Assembly (NCBI RefSeq): GCF_009696485.1
Contig: NZ_VULY01000018.1
Span: 2,038,001-2,102,000 of the forward strand
Source of the DNA: Suipraeoptans intestinalis
GTDB lineage: Bacteria > Bacillota > Clostridia > Lachnospirales > Lachnospiraceae
DNA: 64,000 bases
Direction: 5' to 3'
How positions within the stretch are numbered: position 1 is the first letter of the stretch; the number at the start of each line of letters is the position of its first letter. This document shows, piece by piece, positions 9,801 to 17,119 of the stretch. The notes beneath the pieces are model-generated. The model saw only the letters and a list, made by a program, of their open reading frames with translations. It ran no database searches and had not been told where the DNA came from. A program made the position numbers and the translations under genes.

Positions 9801-12592
9801 AAAAAGACTTTGAGCCGAAAAATAGAAAAAGGTTCATAGGAAGAATTGCTACTGGTGAATATGATGCGGTTGTAATCGGGCATACGCAATTTGAAAAAAT
9901 TCCGATGAGTAAGGAATATCAGGAAAAGCATATTCAGGATCAGATTGATGAAATCATAAACTATGTTGAGGAATATAAGCATGATAGAAATCAGAACTTT
10001 ACGGTAAAGCAGCTCGAAAAGACGAAGAAAAAACTTGAAACAAGGCTTGAAAAATTAAATGATGATTTTAAGAAAGATGATGTCATAACCTTTGAGGAAT
10101 TAGGCGTTGATAAGCTCTTTATCGACGAAGCACACAATTACAAAAATCTCTATCTCTACACAAAAATGAGGAATGTAGCAGGTATCGGGCAGTCCGAAGC
10201 CTTTAAGTCCTCCGATATGTTTATGAAATGTAGATACATGGATGAAATGACAAATGGTAAAGGTATTGTCTTTGCCACAGGAACGCCTGTATCAAATTCT
10301 ATGACTGAGCTTTATACCATGCAGCGTTATCTTCAGTATGAGAGCCTAAAGAAAAACAATTTGGAGCATTTTGATAGCTGGGCTTCTACTTTTGGAGAAA
10401 CGCAGTCTGCCTTTGAATTATCTCCGGAGGGAACAGGGTATAGGGTAAAAACAAGATTTTCAAAGTTCTATAACTTGCCTGAACTAATGTCTATGTTTAA
10501 GGAAGTTGCAGATATTCAGACAGCGGATATGCTGAATCTTCCAACACCTGAAGCACACTATGAAGTTATTAAAACCTTGCCAAGTGAGGAGCAAAAGGAA
10601 ATCCTAAAGAGCCTATCTGAAAGAGCTGATGATGTGAGAAATAGGGTGGTAGAACCTGATGAAGATAATATGTTGAAAATCACCAATGACGGTAAGAAAC
10701 TTGCTTTAGACCAGCGTTTAATCAATCCTTTGTTACCTGATAATCCTGACAGCAAGGTAAATGTCTGCGTTAAGAATGTATTTTCAATATGGGATAAGAC
10801 AAAAGAGAATAAATCTACACAGCTTCTTTTCTCGGATATGTCCACTCCAAAAGGCGATGGAGAGTTTAATATCTATGATGATATACGGGATAAGCTTGTG
10901 GCAATGGGAATACCGAAAGAAGAAATTGCCTTTATTCATGAAGCTAATTCGGATAAACAAAAAGACGAACTCTTTGCAAAGGTAAGAAAGGGAGATGTGA
11001 GGATATTACTCGGTTCAACACAGAAAATGGGAGCCGGTACGAATGTGCAAAATAAACTGATTGCACTTCATGATTTGGATGTCCCTTGGCGTCCTGCCGA
11101 CCTTGAGCAGCGTGCAGGTAGAATTGTAAGACAGGGAAATGAAAATAAAGAGGTAAATATCTATCGTTATGTAACGGAGAATACCTTTGATGCGTATTTG
11201 TGGCAGACCATAGAGAATAAACAGAAGTTCATATCTCAGATTATGACTTCAAAAACACCTGTCAGAGTGGCAGAAGATGTGGACGAAAGCAGCCTTAACT
11301 ATGCAGAGATTAAAGCACTTGCAACGGGTGATCCGAAGATTAAGGAAAAGATGGATTTGGATAATGAGGTTACAAAACTTAAAATGTTAGAAGCAAACTA
11401 CAAGTCAAATCGCTATCGTCTGGAGGACAAGGTGGATAAAAACTATCCGGAAGAAATAGCAAGGACGGAAAAGTTAATTGAGGCTGTAAAGAAAGACATA
11501 TCAGAGATTGAGCCACAAGGAGAAGGCGAAAATAAATTCACTTCGATAACCATAAAGGGAGAGAAGATATTTGATAAAAAGATTGCGGGAGAAAAGCTGC
11601 TTGAAGTCATTTCTAAAGTAAAAATCAATGAAAGCAAGATTATAGGAAAGTATAGAAATATGGACCTGGAAGTCAGCTATAACTTCTTTACCAATGCTCA
11701 TAATTTCAGCCTAAATGGTGCTGCAAAGCATTCAGGAGAGCTTGGAACAAGTGCAGACGGTAATATTACAAGACTTGATAATGCCCTTGAGAAAATGCCT
11801 GAAAAACTGAAAAGACTGGAGGAGAAGCTTACAAGTACAAAAGAGCAGCTCGTAAATGCCAAAGAAGAACTCAAAAAGCCTTTTGAAAAAGCAGATGAAC
11901 TAAAGAGTAAGGTGCTTCGTTTGGCGGAACTGAATAAGCTGCTCGATATGGGAGATGTAGAGGAAAAAAGAAATGATAATCCTCTTGTGGAAGATGTAAA
12001 AAGAGCGATTATTGACTTCTGTAACAGAGAGTATGAAGAAAACCACAGCTATGATGAGTTTGACACATTATACCCTGATTTAAAGCATATAGGGATTGCC
12101 TATACCAATACACCGGATGAAAGGCATGGTATTCAGTATGAGCTTGATTTAGAGGAGAAAACTTGGACGCAGTACATTGATGATACTCCTATCAAGACAG
12201 AGAGCTTTGACTATGAAAACAAGGGAGAGAATGAAGCTCTAAGGAATTTGAAAAATGAAATTGAGTTATCCTCTTTTGAAGATTTAACCTATGTAGATTC
12301 AGAGGACTTAAAAGCAGCACTTGGGCTTGATATTGATGATGAAGGTAACTTTTATGATCCACTTGCAAAAGACCTCGATAATGACGGTATTTCTGATAGG
12401 TATGATAATGACTTTAAGGACAGCGACTATTTTGAGTCAACCTTTGATGTGGAAGATAATGTTCATAGTAAAGGAGAAACTACACAAAAATCAGAGGATA
12501 AGCCGTCTATTTTATGTCAGATAAGAGCCTATCAAAACGAAAGTAAAACAGAAGAAAAACCAACAACAAAAGAACAGGAATATGTACGATAA
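3866..12592 (+). CDS. Giant ArdC-like / N6-methylase / SNF2-type helicase protein of a conjugative element
   Basis: 2,908 residues. Start ATG 3866 has AAGGAGG at 3854-3860; an in-frame start at 3839 would lie in the terminator. Order of parts: an ArdC-like antirestriction segment (about 1-150); a hydrophilic linker (about 250-400); accessory domains of the YodL/LPD kind; an N6-methylase-like core with [11 protein letters not shown] (about 1203) and GNVPFGEY as the NPPY-like motif; a superfamily 2 helicase with HVVGSGKT (about 1922), DEAH (about 2085), [10 protein letters not shown] and [11 protein letters not shown] (about 2413); a coiled region; and an acidic tail with a calcium-loop-like [14 protein letters not shown] (about 2835). 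Such proteins are standard in Tn1549-type elements and are presumed to protect or process transferred DNA. Part of the linker also encodes another ORF in the +1 frame. Confidence 0.9.
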   Translation: MRINDFHNILELVKQDVLRSEAEYLKFLKVVGNNQRYDFRSQLSIYDRNPEATACAKFDYWRERFNRTVMRGQKGIPILEDYGTYKKVDYIFDIGQTVSRNRDVNEVNLWRFDKEAHRDVLKEMIVSEGYEESESILENIFSLSRLYGDEKIDSLMNELRIADEDRISFTKFVRDSVGYAVASRFKVDYPVDNELLKENFAKLDRISLMSLGETVSDISGKIIDETIQKSKELELQKEVLRGKEAGYNRIKEELEEVEENVLRRDDQKRNESGRVLRNGEYGRDNRENQGEYAKQLGGTDGLHKGVSESDLRSNEAGLPFTERGTEPLRDVGRSIQGEEANRTPDRYSETGNRIYENGEGEIDGSLEDRGREQSTVWGDDFSSEGNDNQGSSGNLKDNTNVELKEAEKASFSLPENFYGQMRLTIPLNQKDIDTILINGGNHDGGRLPLIAEFSKGKSNGELGEYLKDTFKGGNGFYIDEREVSSWYSDKGIHLSYGTSAREDDTQILSWSNAASRINELLETGEFATNVELSESLDYERDRISESLWYLTHDLSEEGKGQGYFSSFERGGGFPEETKRLSEALKNPEYLKETIKEYGRFLAGYKENRDILRFHYHKVNSLYKRLQELELPRKEYSTNLIELPKIKPFITEDEVKATISRGSGIDKGKERITKFFKENHTLQEKAHFLKDEYGIGGRSHAVSGAMGSDEWHDAKGLKLQKKDCSNVFLTWSSVAKHIDELLFKNLYEEKKIESKAEIEKAKAPQYYSKDDPENLMTDEMLERVPELYSQEDVALADKEVHAAYIIPFRSNWTWYMTEYDRESDDAFGLVLGFEPEWGYFNLEELKELNAQRLILEDFPKTFRELKDTELKKQMDEQELQAIFNGELSFEDKEELEISEEVEERVAVTPVQGTLFDYLKEREEVELNEEKESLSDEFAVKVGDTVYFNHEEYTVREIAKNQITGRNDLWLDPVRSGNHQIPIVAFDDNESLLKQISLERPNFIVGDEVKYKDKAYTITRFDDMGNNLKTVTVKDNMEYLGGMITGSDVIPYRLESDLERVFENLTYKKPETITKESEIERAEVHNFKITEETLPGKLSPSERLNNNLEAISMLSRIESGQRELDSTAQEVLARYVGWGGLADVFDESKEGQWKEARSFLKENLSQAEYEAARESTLTSFYTPKTVIDGVYKTLSDMGFKSGNILEPSMGIGNFIGNLPDEMRRSKFFGVELDSVSGRIGKLLYPESDIQIKGLEETSFSNNFFDAVIGNVPFGEYKVNDREYNKNNFLIHDYFFAKSIDKVRNGGIIAFITSSGTMDKKDESVRLYLAARAEFLGAIRLPNDTFKGVAGTEVTSDIIFLKKRDSIRERDEDWIHLAEDENGLVYNKYFVDHPKQVLGTMREVSGRFGNTLACLPKENADLQELLTKASEEISKDAKYEEIELLDDEISTIPATDDVKNFSYTIIDDEVYYRENSLFVKKEVTDKNKEKIKDYLELNEALKDVIYKQKEDFSDEEVKKSQEKLNEIYDSFSKKHGYVNNLSNTRALKEDSNFPLVSSIEILDEEENFKAKGDIFSKRTITKAKTIDHVETSLEALVLSMSEKGYVDFEYMENLTGKDRPTLIEDLRGEIYLNIREEQNFYRPLSFNLEDGDLPFACANGSNSYKYGYVTKDEYLSGNIRDKIAIVDSYLAKLRQTERELLHLGYAEDGKEKELISYEMNRLEYQKAELTKVLPKELEASEINVRLGATWIPIKDIEKFIFETLKTPGWARWDIKVKFSNLTSEWNIEGKSKDRGNDLAEMTYGTSRVNAYKLIEDVLNLKETKVFDQIVNTDGSKTSVLNKKETLLAGQKQELLKEEFKNWIFNDQERRNRLVKLYNERFNSIRNREYDGSNLSFEGMNTEIELRPHQRNAIARSLYGGNTLLAHVVGSGKTFEMVASAMESKRLGMCSKSLFVVPNHLTGQIGREFMQLYPSANIMVADKKDFEPKNRKRFIGRIATGEYDAVVIGHTQFEKIPMSKEYQEKHIQDQIDEIINYVEEYKHDRNQNFTVKQLEKTKKKLETRLEKLNDDFKKDDVITFEELGVDKLFIDEAHNYKNLYLYTKMRNVAGIGQSEAFKSSDMFMKCRYMDEMTNGKGIVFATGTPVSNSMTELYTMQRYLQYESLKKNNLEHFDSWASTFGETQSAFELSPEGTGYRVKTRFSKFYNLPELMSMFKEVADIQTADMLNLPTPEAHYEVIKTLPSEEQKEILKSLSERADDVRNRVVEPDEDNMLKITNDGKKLALDQRLINPLLPDNPDSKVNVCVKNVFSIWDKTKENKSTQLLFSDMSTPKGDGEFNIYDDIRDKLVAMGIPKEEIAFIHEANSDKQKDELFAKVRKGDVRILLGSTQKMGAGTNVQNKLIALHDLDVPWRPADLEQRAGRIVRQGNENKEVNIYRYVTENTFDAYLWQTIENKQKFISQIMTSKTPVRVAEDVDESSLNYAEIKALATGDPKIKEKMDLDNEVTKLKMLEANYKSNRYRLEDKVDKNYPEEIARTEKLIEAVKKDISEIEPQGEGENKFTSITIKGEKIFDKKIAGEKLLEVISKVKINESKIIGKYRNMDLEVSYNFFTNAHNFSLNGAAKHSGELGTSADGNITRLDNALEKMPEKLKRLEEKLTSTKEQLVNAKEELKKPFEKADELKSKVLRLAELNKLLDMGDVEEKRNDNPLVEDVKRAIIDFCNREYEENHSYDEFDTLYPDLKHIGIAYTNTPDERHGIQYELDLEEKTWTQYIDDTPIKTESFDYENKGENEALRNLKNEIELSSFEDLTYVDSEDLKAALGLDIDDEGNFYDPLAKDLDNDGISDRYDNDFKDSDYFESTFDVEDNVHSKGETTQKSEDKPSILCQIRAYQNESKTEEKPTTKEQEYVR
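4644..5051 (+). CDS. Overprinted small protein, TnpV-like by pattern, inside the giant gene
   Basis: 135 residues read in the +1 frame relative to the giant gene. It has its own strong ribosome site, GAGGAGGT at 4628-4635, eight bases before the ATG. The product looks like a folded, helix-rich protein ([14 protein letters not shown] at the start, YAVMRLDYL near the middle, then many Glu/Leu/Lys positions), while the giant frame over the same bases gives a low-complexity Gly/Asn/Arg/Glu linker. The spacing of YxxMRxxYL, KLIxHLxxI and later acidic residues recalls TnpV-family proteins, but I compare from memory only. Expression is likely given the ribosome site; function is unknown. Confidence 0.6.
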   Translation: MYFDEMIRKEMKAGEFSEMESTDEIIEKIRENTLNSLEEQTDFIREYPNPTYAVMRLDYLSLSEEQSRFEMLVDLYKEKKLIGHLIDIQKQAIEFMRTEKAKLMAAWKIEDENNPQYGAMISALKEMTIKEVVEI

Positions 12593-12612
12593 GGGAGCGA
12601 AAAGCTCCCTTA
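12590..12612 (+). other. Hairpin just after the giant gene
   Basis: TAAGGGAGC (12590-12598) pairs perfectly with GCTCCCTTA (12604-12612) around GAAAA. The stem includes the stop codon. No U-run follows, so it more likely shapes mRNA stability or coupling to the SSB-like gene 20 bases downstream than stops transcription. Confidence 0.45.
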
Positions 12613-12632
12613 TGCCATGAAAGGAGAACAAA

Positions 12633-13280
12633 ATGGATTACAAAACAATGAGAGATAGAATTGAAGACATGGTAAATGATAACCATAAAGATTTTGTTAA
12701 GGCAATTATAAGCATGGAAAAGGGCATTAACGATGAAAGTGCTTTAGATAAGCTCTATGATGCGTATATGGAAAATGACACTGTTAATTTACTTCACGAG
12801 GAATTTGATTATATGATTGAGGATTTGAGAGAACAGGGACAGATAAAAGACCTGCCTTATGTTCAGGAAGAGAAAGATAACCTTATCAATATCGTGGGTA
12901 ATATTGTAGGTAAAGTCGATGTTATTGAGAGAGAAAACAAAAACGGAGAAGCCTTTAAGGTGGCAAATTTCTCCGTTGTATCTAAAGATAATGAAGGGAA
13001 TAAGGTATATCATAATTGCTCTGCTTACGGAGATAAGGGTGATATACCAAAGGATTTTAAACAGGGAGATTTTGTGAAGCTCTTTGGGCAAATCAGAACT
13101 TCCATTGATGATAATGGCGGGGAACATAGTAATGTAAGGATACTTTCTTCAAAGCTCTTAAAGGCAAAGGAACAAATGAAAGGACAGGAGGAAAAGAAAG
13201 AATCTGTACTTGGAGCTATCAAAAAATATCAGGCTGAAGATAAAGAAAAGAAAGAAGCAAACAGAGAAGCTGAGAGATAA
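12633..13280 (+). CDS. SSB-like (OB-fold) single-stranded DNA-binding protein of the element
   Basis: 215 residues. The central part (about 84-173) reads like an OB fold of the SSB class: NIVGNIVGKVDVIE, then FKVANFSVVSKD, YHNCSAYGDKG, GDFVKLFGQIRT and a closing strand. The N-terminal 80 residues are helical and acidic, and the tail (about 175-215) is a highly charged Lys/Glu stretch. The ribosome site AAGGAG is at 12621-12626. Position after the helicase gene suggests it coats transferred single strands. The SSB assignment rests on the strand pattern and context; it is not a housekeeping Ssb, which would be shorter and end in an acidic DDDIPF-like tip. Confidence 0.7.
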   Translation: MDYKTMRDRIEDMVNDNHKDFVKAIISMEKGINDESALDKLYDAYMENDTVNLLHEEFDYMIEDLREQGQIKDLPYVQEEKDNLINIVGNIVGKVDVIERENKNGEAFKVANFSVVSKDNEGNKVYHNCSAYGDKGDIPKDFKQGDFVKLFGQIRTSIDDNGGEHSNVRILSSKLLKAKEQMKGQEEKKESVLGAIKKYQAEDKEKKEANREAER

Positions 13281-13286
13281 ATATAT

Positions 13287-13325
13287 GGTCGGTGTGGTCT
13301 TAGGGCTGCACCGGCTCTTTTTTTA
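13287..13325 (+). terminator. Rho-independent terminator after the SSB-like gene
   Basis: GTCGGTG (13288-13294) pairs with CACCGGC (13309-13315), one G-U pair, followed by TCTTTTTTTT. It ends the plus-strand element operon just before the convergent relaxase fragment. Confidence 0.75.
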
Positions 13326-13351
13326 TTTGGAAAAGAAATAGGAGATAAAGA

Positions 13352-13740
13352 TTATCTCTCCATCTCCTTACCCATGTAAATTCCATAATTTTTTCGTATC
13401 TTGTAAAGTTCGTCCATAATAGATTTTGAGGAAGAATACTCTTGCATAAGGGTATTCTTTTTTTCTTGTAATTTATCAAGTCTATCTAAAATACCCTTAG
13501 AATTTGGCAATTTGGAATATGATTTTTTAAGCTCTGAAAGGGCATTTTCATATAGGGTAATCTGAGCTTTGTACTCTTCAAAAAATGCCTTGTCAGACGG
13601 ACTTGCCTTATATTCTTTGTAGTATTGCCTGTATTTTTTAACAGTGTGAACTTGCTCCATAGTGGCAGAAAGCTCTTGCATTTCCTTATCAATAACCTTA
13701 ATCTTATCCTGTAAATTTTGTCTTTCATCGGCTGAGAGCC
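13352..13740 (-). pseudogene. C-terminal fragment of a relaxase (mobilisation protein), cut by the IS
   Basis: The reading frame stays open to 13768, but everything beyond 13740 is IS end sequence, so about 130 native codons remain. They form a coiled, Lys/Glu-rich tail ending in a YSSSKSIMDELYKIRKN-like stretch, the layout I know from the C-termini of Tn1549-family MobA/VirD2-type relaxases (Tyr-Lys repeats, then LPxxKxxxxR, then an EL..IKxN block). The catalytic N-terminal half with the active tyrosine and histidines is absent: the DNA on the far side of the IS is unrelated. No start or ribosome site remains. The element copy here should therefore be unable to start its own transfer with this gene. 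Confidence 0.7.
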
Positions 13741-13762
13741 TGTGAAAAAAACTCTGTAAATT
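13741..13762. repeat. Left terminal inverted repeat of the IS
   Basis: TGTGAAA, six bases, CTGTAAATT. It matches the reverse complement of 15205-15226 at both outer blocks; the middle differs. Confidence 0.8.
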
Positions 13763-13819
13763 AAACACTATAAAGGTCTTCTATGATAAAATATATTAAA
13801 TCATAGGAGGCCTTTTATT

Positions 13820-15064
13820 ATGGCAAACAGAAAAAAAGAAGTTTACAAACCAAAACCGATGACAGAAGGAAAAAGAAATCTTATTCAGGGACTGCTCCAG
13901 GAATACGATATCCAGTCAGCAGATGATATTCAGGAGGCACTTAAAGATCTGCTTTCCGGAACCCTTCAAGATATGCTTGAAACAGAAATGGACAATCATC
14001 TTGGATACGATCGTTATGAAAGATCTAGTGAGCCTAATTACCGTAATGGAACAAAGTCTAAAACTGTTCGTAGTAAATACGGTGAATTCGAAGTAGATGT
14101 ACCTCAGGATCGTCAAAGTTCTTTTGAACCACAGGTACTTCCAAAACGTCAAAAAGATATTTCTTCCATTGATGACAAGATTATTGCAATGTATGCAAAG
14201 GGGATGACTACACGACAGATTTCAGAAACCATAGAGGATATTTATGGTTTTGAAGTCAGTGAAGGAATGGTATCCGATATCACAGATAAGCTCCTTCCCA
14301 AAATCGAGGAATGGCAGAATCGTCCCTTGTCACCTGTGTATCCAATCGTTTTTATTGATGCTGTGCATTTCTCTGTACGTGATGATGGTGTGATCAGAAA
14401 GCTGGCAGCATATGTGGTACTTGGCATCAATGAAGATGGCATGAAAGAAGTCTTAAGCATCGTAGTGGGCGAAAATGAAAGCAGTAAGTACTGGCTTTCT
14501 GTATTGAACAGCTTGAAGAATCGTGGAGTTCAGGATATTCTCATTCTCTGCTCAGATGGATTAACAGGAATCAAGGATGCAATCTCTACCGCATTTCCAA
14601 AAACAGAGCAACAGCGTTGTATTGTACATATGGTGAGAAATACGCTGAAATATGTTGCAAACAAAGATATGAAATCCTTTGCAAAGGATTTAAAGACAAT
14701 CTATACGGCAGCAAGCGAAGAAGCTGCTAGAAAGCAGTTAGAGACTGTGACAAAGAAATGGTCTGGGCAATATCCGAGTGCCATGAACCGCTGGCATGAT
14801 AACTGGGATGCGATTTCTCCAATTTTCAAGTTTTCCAAGGATGTTCGTACCGCTTTTTATACTACGAATGCCATAGAATCACTAAATTCATGCTATCGTA
14901 GATTGAACAAGCAGAGAAGCGTATTTCCAAGTTCCCAGGCGCTGATGAAGGCACTATATCTGGGTACTTTTGAAATTGCAAAAAAATGGACAATGTCGAT
15001 CCGCAACTGGGGAAAAGTACGTGGTGAACTGGAAATCATGTACCCCGACCGACTGATGATGTAA
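13820..15064 (+). CDS. IS256-family transposase
   Basis: 414 residues, normal length for the family. The DDE catalytic triad is visible: Asp180 in FIDAVHF, Asp246 in LCSDGLTG and Glu353 in TNAIESLN. CIVHMVRN (267-274) is the family's C/D-(2)-H region. The N-terminus carries the usual HLGYDRYE...YRNGTKSKTV block. The ribosome site TAGGAGG (13804-13810) precedes the ATG. It cuts and joins the ends described for the IS. All motifs are intact, so the enzyme is probably active. No frameshift is present. Confidence 0.95.
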   Translation: MANRKKEVYKPKPMTEGKRNLIQGLLQEYDIQSADDIQEALKDLLSGTLQDMLETEMDNHLGYDRYERSSEPNYRNGTKSKTVRSKYGEFEVDVPQDRQSSFEPQVLPKRQKDISSIDDKIIAMYAKGMTTRQISETIEDIYGFEVSEGMVSDITDKLLPKIEEWQNRPLSPVYPIVFIDAVHFSVRDDGVIRKLAAYVVLGINEDGMKEVLSIVVGENESSKYWLSVLNSLKNRGVQDILILCSDGLTGIKDAISTAFPKTEQQRCIVHMVRNTLKYVANKDMKSFAKDLKTIYTAASEEAARKQLETVTKKWSGQYPSAMNRWHDNWDAISPIFKFSKDVRTAFYTTNAIESLNSCYRRLNKQRSVFPSSQALMKALYLGTFEIAKKWTMSIRNWGKVRGELEIMYPDRLMM

Positions 15065-15204
15065 GTCTAAATAATATGCCAAGAAAAATACACCCAGATT
15101 TTTCTGGGTGCTCTTGACATGTTCGTTCATTTTTGCTATTAAATAGACAACGGCTTAACCGCAGAAAACTGCCATTAAGCCGCTTAATTATCATAGAAGA
15201 TCTC

Positions 15205-15226
15205 AATTTACAGAAAAAATTTCACA
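15205..15226. repeat. Right terminal inverted repeat of the IS
   Basis: AATTTACAG, six bases, TTTCACA: the inverted partner of 13741-13762. A foreign reading frame begins directly at 15227. Confidence 0.8.
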
Positions 15227-15409
15227 CCGTCGTTTCTTTTGGAAATGATCGCCCTTATCCCGTCTGTGTTTATTTGTTCCTTGTTGCTTGAAAGAAATAG
15301 ATTTATTCCAACTGCGTTTGGAATCAGCTTTGCAGTTGCTATGTTTTCTTTCACTATCATTTTGGTGGTTTTAGAATGGAAAGAGCAGCAAGGTGTCAGC
15401 AATGATTAA
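15227..15409 (+). pseudogene. C-terminal 60 codons of a small membrane protein, cut by the IS
   Basis: Reading from the first base after the IS, a frame stays open to the TAA at 15407-15409. It encodes two hydrophobic stretches separated by LLERNRFIP and ends in a polar [12 protein letters not shown] tail. This is the usual form of the small membrane partner (DUF2178/DUF3169-like) found before a short XRE regulator. The stop codon overlaps the start of the XRE gene, as in an intact pair. The N-terminal part and promoter are missing, so the fragment is not expected to work. Confidence 0.65.
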
Positions 15410-15599
15410 GAACAGAATTAAGGAATATCGTGCGAAGTTTGATATGAAACAGGAAGAACTTGCCGAGAAGGTCGGTGTGCGACGTGAGACTATAGGAAAT
15501 CTTGAAAAAGGCCGATATAATCCCTCTCTTGTTCTCGCTTGGAAAATTGCCAAAGTTTTTAATACTTCCATTGAAGATGTTTTTACAGTAGAAGAATAA
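15402..15599 (+). CDS. Short XRE-family (Cro/C1-type) transcriptional regulator
   Basis: 65 residues, nearly all one helix-turn-helix domain: [22 protein letters not shown] then [20 protein letters not shown] in two blocks, ending in IEDVFTVEE. It belongs to the YgzD/YozG-like class of stand-alone regulators. The ATG at 15402 lies eight bases after AAGG; a GTG at 15393 would add three residues. The start overlaps the stop of the truncated membrane protein, with which it was presumably co-transcribed and which it may control in the intact locus. After the IS event it may be read from a promoter at the IS end, or not at all. Confidence 0.85.
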   Translation: MIKNRIKEYRAKFDMKQEELAEKVGVRRETIGNLEKGRYNPSLVLAWKIAKVFNTSIEDVFTVEE

Positions 15600-15763
15600 A
15601 TGAAAAAACATCCGAGCCAGGCAACGGTTTCGATAAATGGGGAACAAGCAGCGCAAAGACACAGGAAGTGCTTGAAAAGACCGGAGTGATTGAAGGGAGC
15701 ATCCACAGGTTTTATATCGTGGCAAGAAAGAAAAAATTGACAACTCAGTATATTGGAGGACCC
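15600..15763 (+). other. Degenerate stretch, possible tail of a lost gene
   Basis: One frame (roughly 15622-15750) reads GFDKWGTSSAK, then EVLEKTGVIEGSIHRFYIVA, which looks like the end of a real enzyme, possibly a methyltransferase, but it has no start and runs on into the next gene fragment. I see no promoter. It is best read as gene debris between the XRE gene and the SnoaL-like fragment. Confidence 0.35.
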
Positions 15764-15883
15764 ATGGCAACAAAAGATATTTTAGAGGCTTTTTTCAAAG
15801 CAGAAAACGAGCGAGATTGGGAAGCTTACCAGCAATTCCTGCATAAAGAAATTGTTTGGCAGTTGTTTGATAAAGAAACACGA
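15764..15883 (+). pseudogene. N-terminal fragment of a SnoaL/NTF2-like protein
   Basis: A GGAGG (15753-15757) precedes ATG 15764. The first 40 codons read like the start of a nuclear-transport-factor-2/SnoaL-like protein (ILEAFFKAENERDWEAYQQF, then HKEIVWQLF). After about 15883 the frame continues to 16006 but the sequence no longer looks like this family. At the same point a RelE/ParE-like frame begins, so the two fragments are joined end to end. About two thirds of the expected length is missing. Confidence 0.6.
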
Positions 15884-15885
15884 CA

Positions 15886-16176
15886 GACCCTGTGGAACTG
15901 CGCGACTATATCGCTGATGTCCTTCTCGTTTCGGATACGGCGCTTTCCTATATCCGCTCAATCCGTGAGGAAATCAGTAAACTGTCAGAAATGCCCGGTC
16001 GGATAAAGCCTGTCGATGACGAACCCTGGTACTCACGCGGAATCCGGAAAATCATGACAAAGAACTCCTATGTCTATTACCGGATCGATGAGGATGCTAA
16101 ACGGGTCTACATCATGAACATCATTTACAGCAGATGTGACCAGCTGCGGCAGCTCGCCAATATGAAACTCGACTAA
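15886..16176 (+). pseudogene. RelE/ParE-family toxin lacking its N-terminus
   Basis: About 96 codons in a frame different from the SnoaL-like fragment. ELRDYIADVL, ALSYIRSIREEISKLSEMP, RKIMTKNSYVYYRIDE and VYIMNIIYSRCDQLRQL follow the RelE/ParE order of helix 2 through the last strand. A stop codon lies at 15871, and the usual first helix and strand (about 12-20 residues) are absent. The only start would be a GTG at 15892 without a clear ribosome site. No antitoxin gene is next to it. It could be an inactive remnant, or a short expressed form from GTG 15892; I favour a remnant. Confidence 0.6.
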
Positions 16177-16182
16177 CAAAGC

Positions 16183-16213
16183 ACTCCCCGTTACTGCAGC
16201 GGGGAGTTTTCCT
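16183..16213 (+). terminator. Rho-independent terminator after the RelE-like fragment
   Basis: ACTCCCCG (16183-16190) pairs perfectly with CGGGGAGT (16200-16207); TTTT then CC follows. Confidence 0.75.
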
Positions 16214-16217
16214 TTCA

Positions 16218-16252
16218 AGTCAGGACCACCGGCTAAGCCGGTGGTCCTGACT
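16218..16252. repeat. 35-base perfect palindrome
   Basis: AGTCAGGACCACCGGCT and its exact reverse complement are separated by a single A at 16235. No U-run follows. It lies at the border between the scrap zone and the chromosomal genes. Such long GC-rich hairpins occur at IS200/IS605 ends and in REP-type elements; no transposase is next to it. Confidence 0.7.
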
Positions 16253-16323
16253 GCTTCCGAGAAAACTTCACCACAGTATTGAAAAAGGAATTGGAAAGAA
16301 TATTGAAAAATGTAAATAAAATG

Positions 16324-16352
16324 TTGACAATATTAATGTAATGATATATATT
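16324..16352 (+). promoter_or_regulatory. Promoter of the PNPOx-ferredoxin/osmoprotectant operon
   Basis: TTGACA (16324-16329), 17 bases, TATATT (16347-16352). An inverted repeat TGTAAT (16337-16342) / ATTACA (16350-16355) covers the -10 box and could be an operator. Confidence 0.75.
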
Positions 16353-16440
16353 ACAAATAAAAGAAAAAGAAACATAGAAAAGGATGGATGCCGGATCAGT
16401 CAAACAGAGAAGAATTCGGAAAGGTTTAAGGAGGAAGACG

Positions 16441-17118
16441 ATGAATGCACAAGACTGTCTTACCATGCTGCGAGAAATGAAAGATGTGGCTTTTGCCACA
16501 GTGGATGAGAAAGGGAACCCTCAGGTTCGGATCATCGACGTGATGCTTGTAGAAAAAGAGAAACTGTACTTTTGTACCGGACGGGGGAAGGAATTTTATA
16601 ACCAGCTAAGGAGGAAACCGGAAGTGGCCATCACGGGACTCAACAAGGAGTTCCAGATGGTGCGGCTGTCCGGAAAGGCGAAGAAGCTTCCGGAACAGAA
16701 GTGCTGGATCGACCGGATCTTTGAGGAGAACCCGGTGATGAACGGAGTGTATCCGGGAGAAAGCCGTTATATTCTGGAACCCTTTTGCATAGATAGCGGA
16801 AATCTGGAGTTCTTTGATTTGGGCAAAAGTCCCATCTACCGGGAAAATTTTGTTTTTGGAAAGGAGAAAGGAGCTGCAGCAGGAGAAGAAGGGGAGAACG
16901 GGAAGGAGACTGCAAAAGAGAGTGAAAGCGGAAATGATGAAAAAAAGGGATTTTGGATCACGGAGGCCTGTATTGGCTGCGGAAAATGTATGCGTGTCTG
17001 TCCGCAGCAATGCATCACAAAAGGAACCCCTTATCTGATTCGTCAGGAAAACTGCCTGCACTGCGGCCTTTGCTTTGAGAGCTGTCCGGCACAGGCCATC
17101 GTAAGAAGAGGAGAATAA
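16441..17118 (+). CDS. Pyridoxamine 5'-phosphate oxidase-like flavoprotein fused to a 2[4Fe-4S] ferredoxin
   Basis: 225 residues. Residues 1-130 form a split-barrel PNPOx-like FMN domain (DVAFATVDEKGNPQVRIIDV, YFCTGRGK, VAITGLN). A Gly/Glu/Lys linker spans about 140-172. Two ferredoxin motifs follow: Cys177, 180, 183, 187 and Cys205, 208, 211, 215. Such fusions are typical of strict anaerobes and probably move electrons between FMN and a small donor; the substrate is unknown. The start is ATG 16441, with AAGGAGG at 16428-16434; an upstream in-frame start at 16384 has no ribosome site. It begins one base before the betaine-type transporter gene, so the genes form one operon. Confidence 0.85.
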   Translation: MNAQDCLTMLREMKDVAFATVDEKGNPQVRIIDVMLVEKEKLYFCTGRGKEFYNQLRRKPEVAITGLNKEFQMVRLSGKAKKLPEQKCWIDRIFEENPVMNGVYPGESRYILEPFCIDSGNLEFFDLGKSPIYRENFVFGKEKGAAAGEEGENGKETAKESESGNDEKKGFWITEACIGCGKCMRVCPQQCITKGTPYLIRQENCLHCGLCFESCPAQAIVRRGE

Positions 17119-17119
17119 G

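Larger units (their letters stand above)
13741..15226 (+). mobile_element. IS256-family insertion sequence, 1,486 bp
   Basis: The ends are 22-base imperfect inverted repeats (13741-13762 and 15205-15226) and a second inverted pair lies inside them: GGTCTTCTATGATAA at 13775-13789 against TTATCATAGAAGATC at 15188-15202. One transposase gene fills most of the space. The flanks do not match each other (TGAGAGCC on the left, CCGTCGTT on the right), so no 8-9 base target duplication is present. This fits a deletion next to the IS or recombination between two copies. After the gene there are two hairpins, CACCCAGA/TCTGGGTG (15091-15110) and CGGCTTAA/TTAAGCCG (about 15152-15182). Confidence 0.9.
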
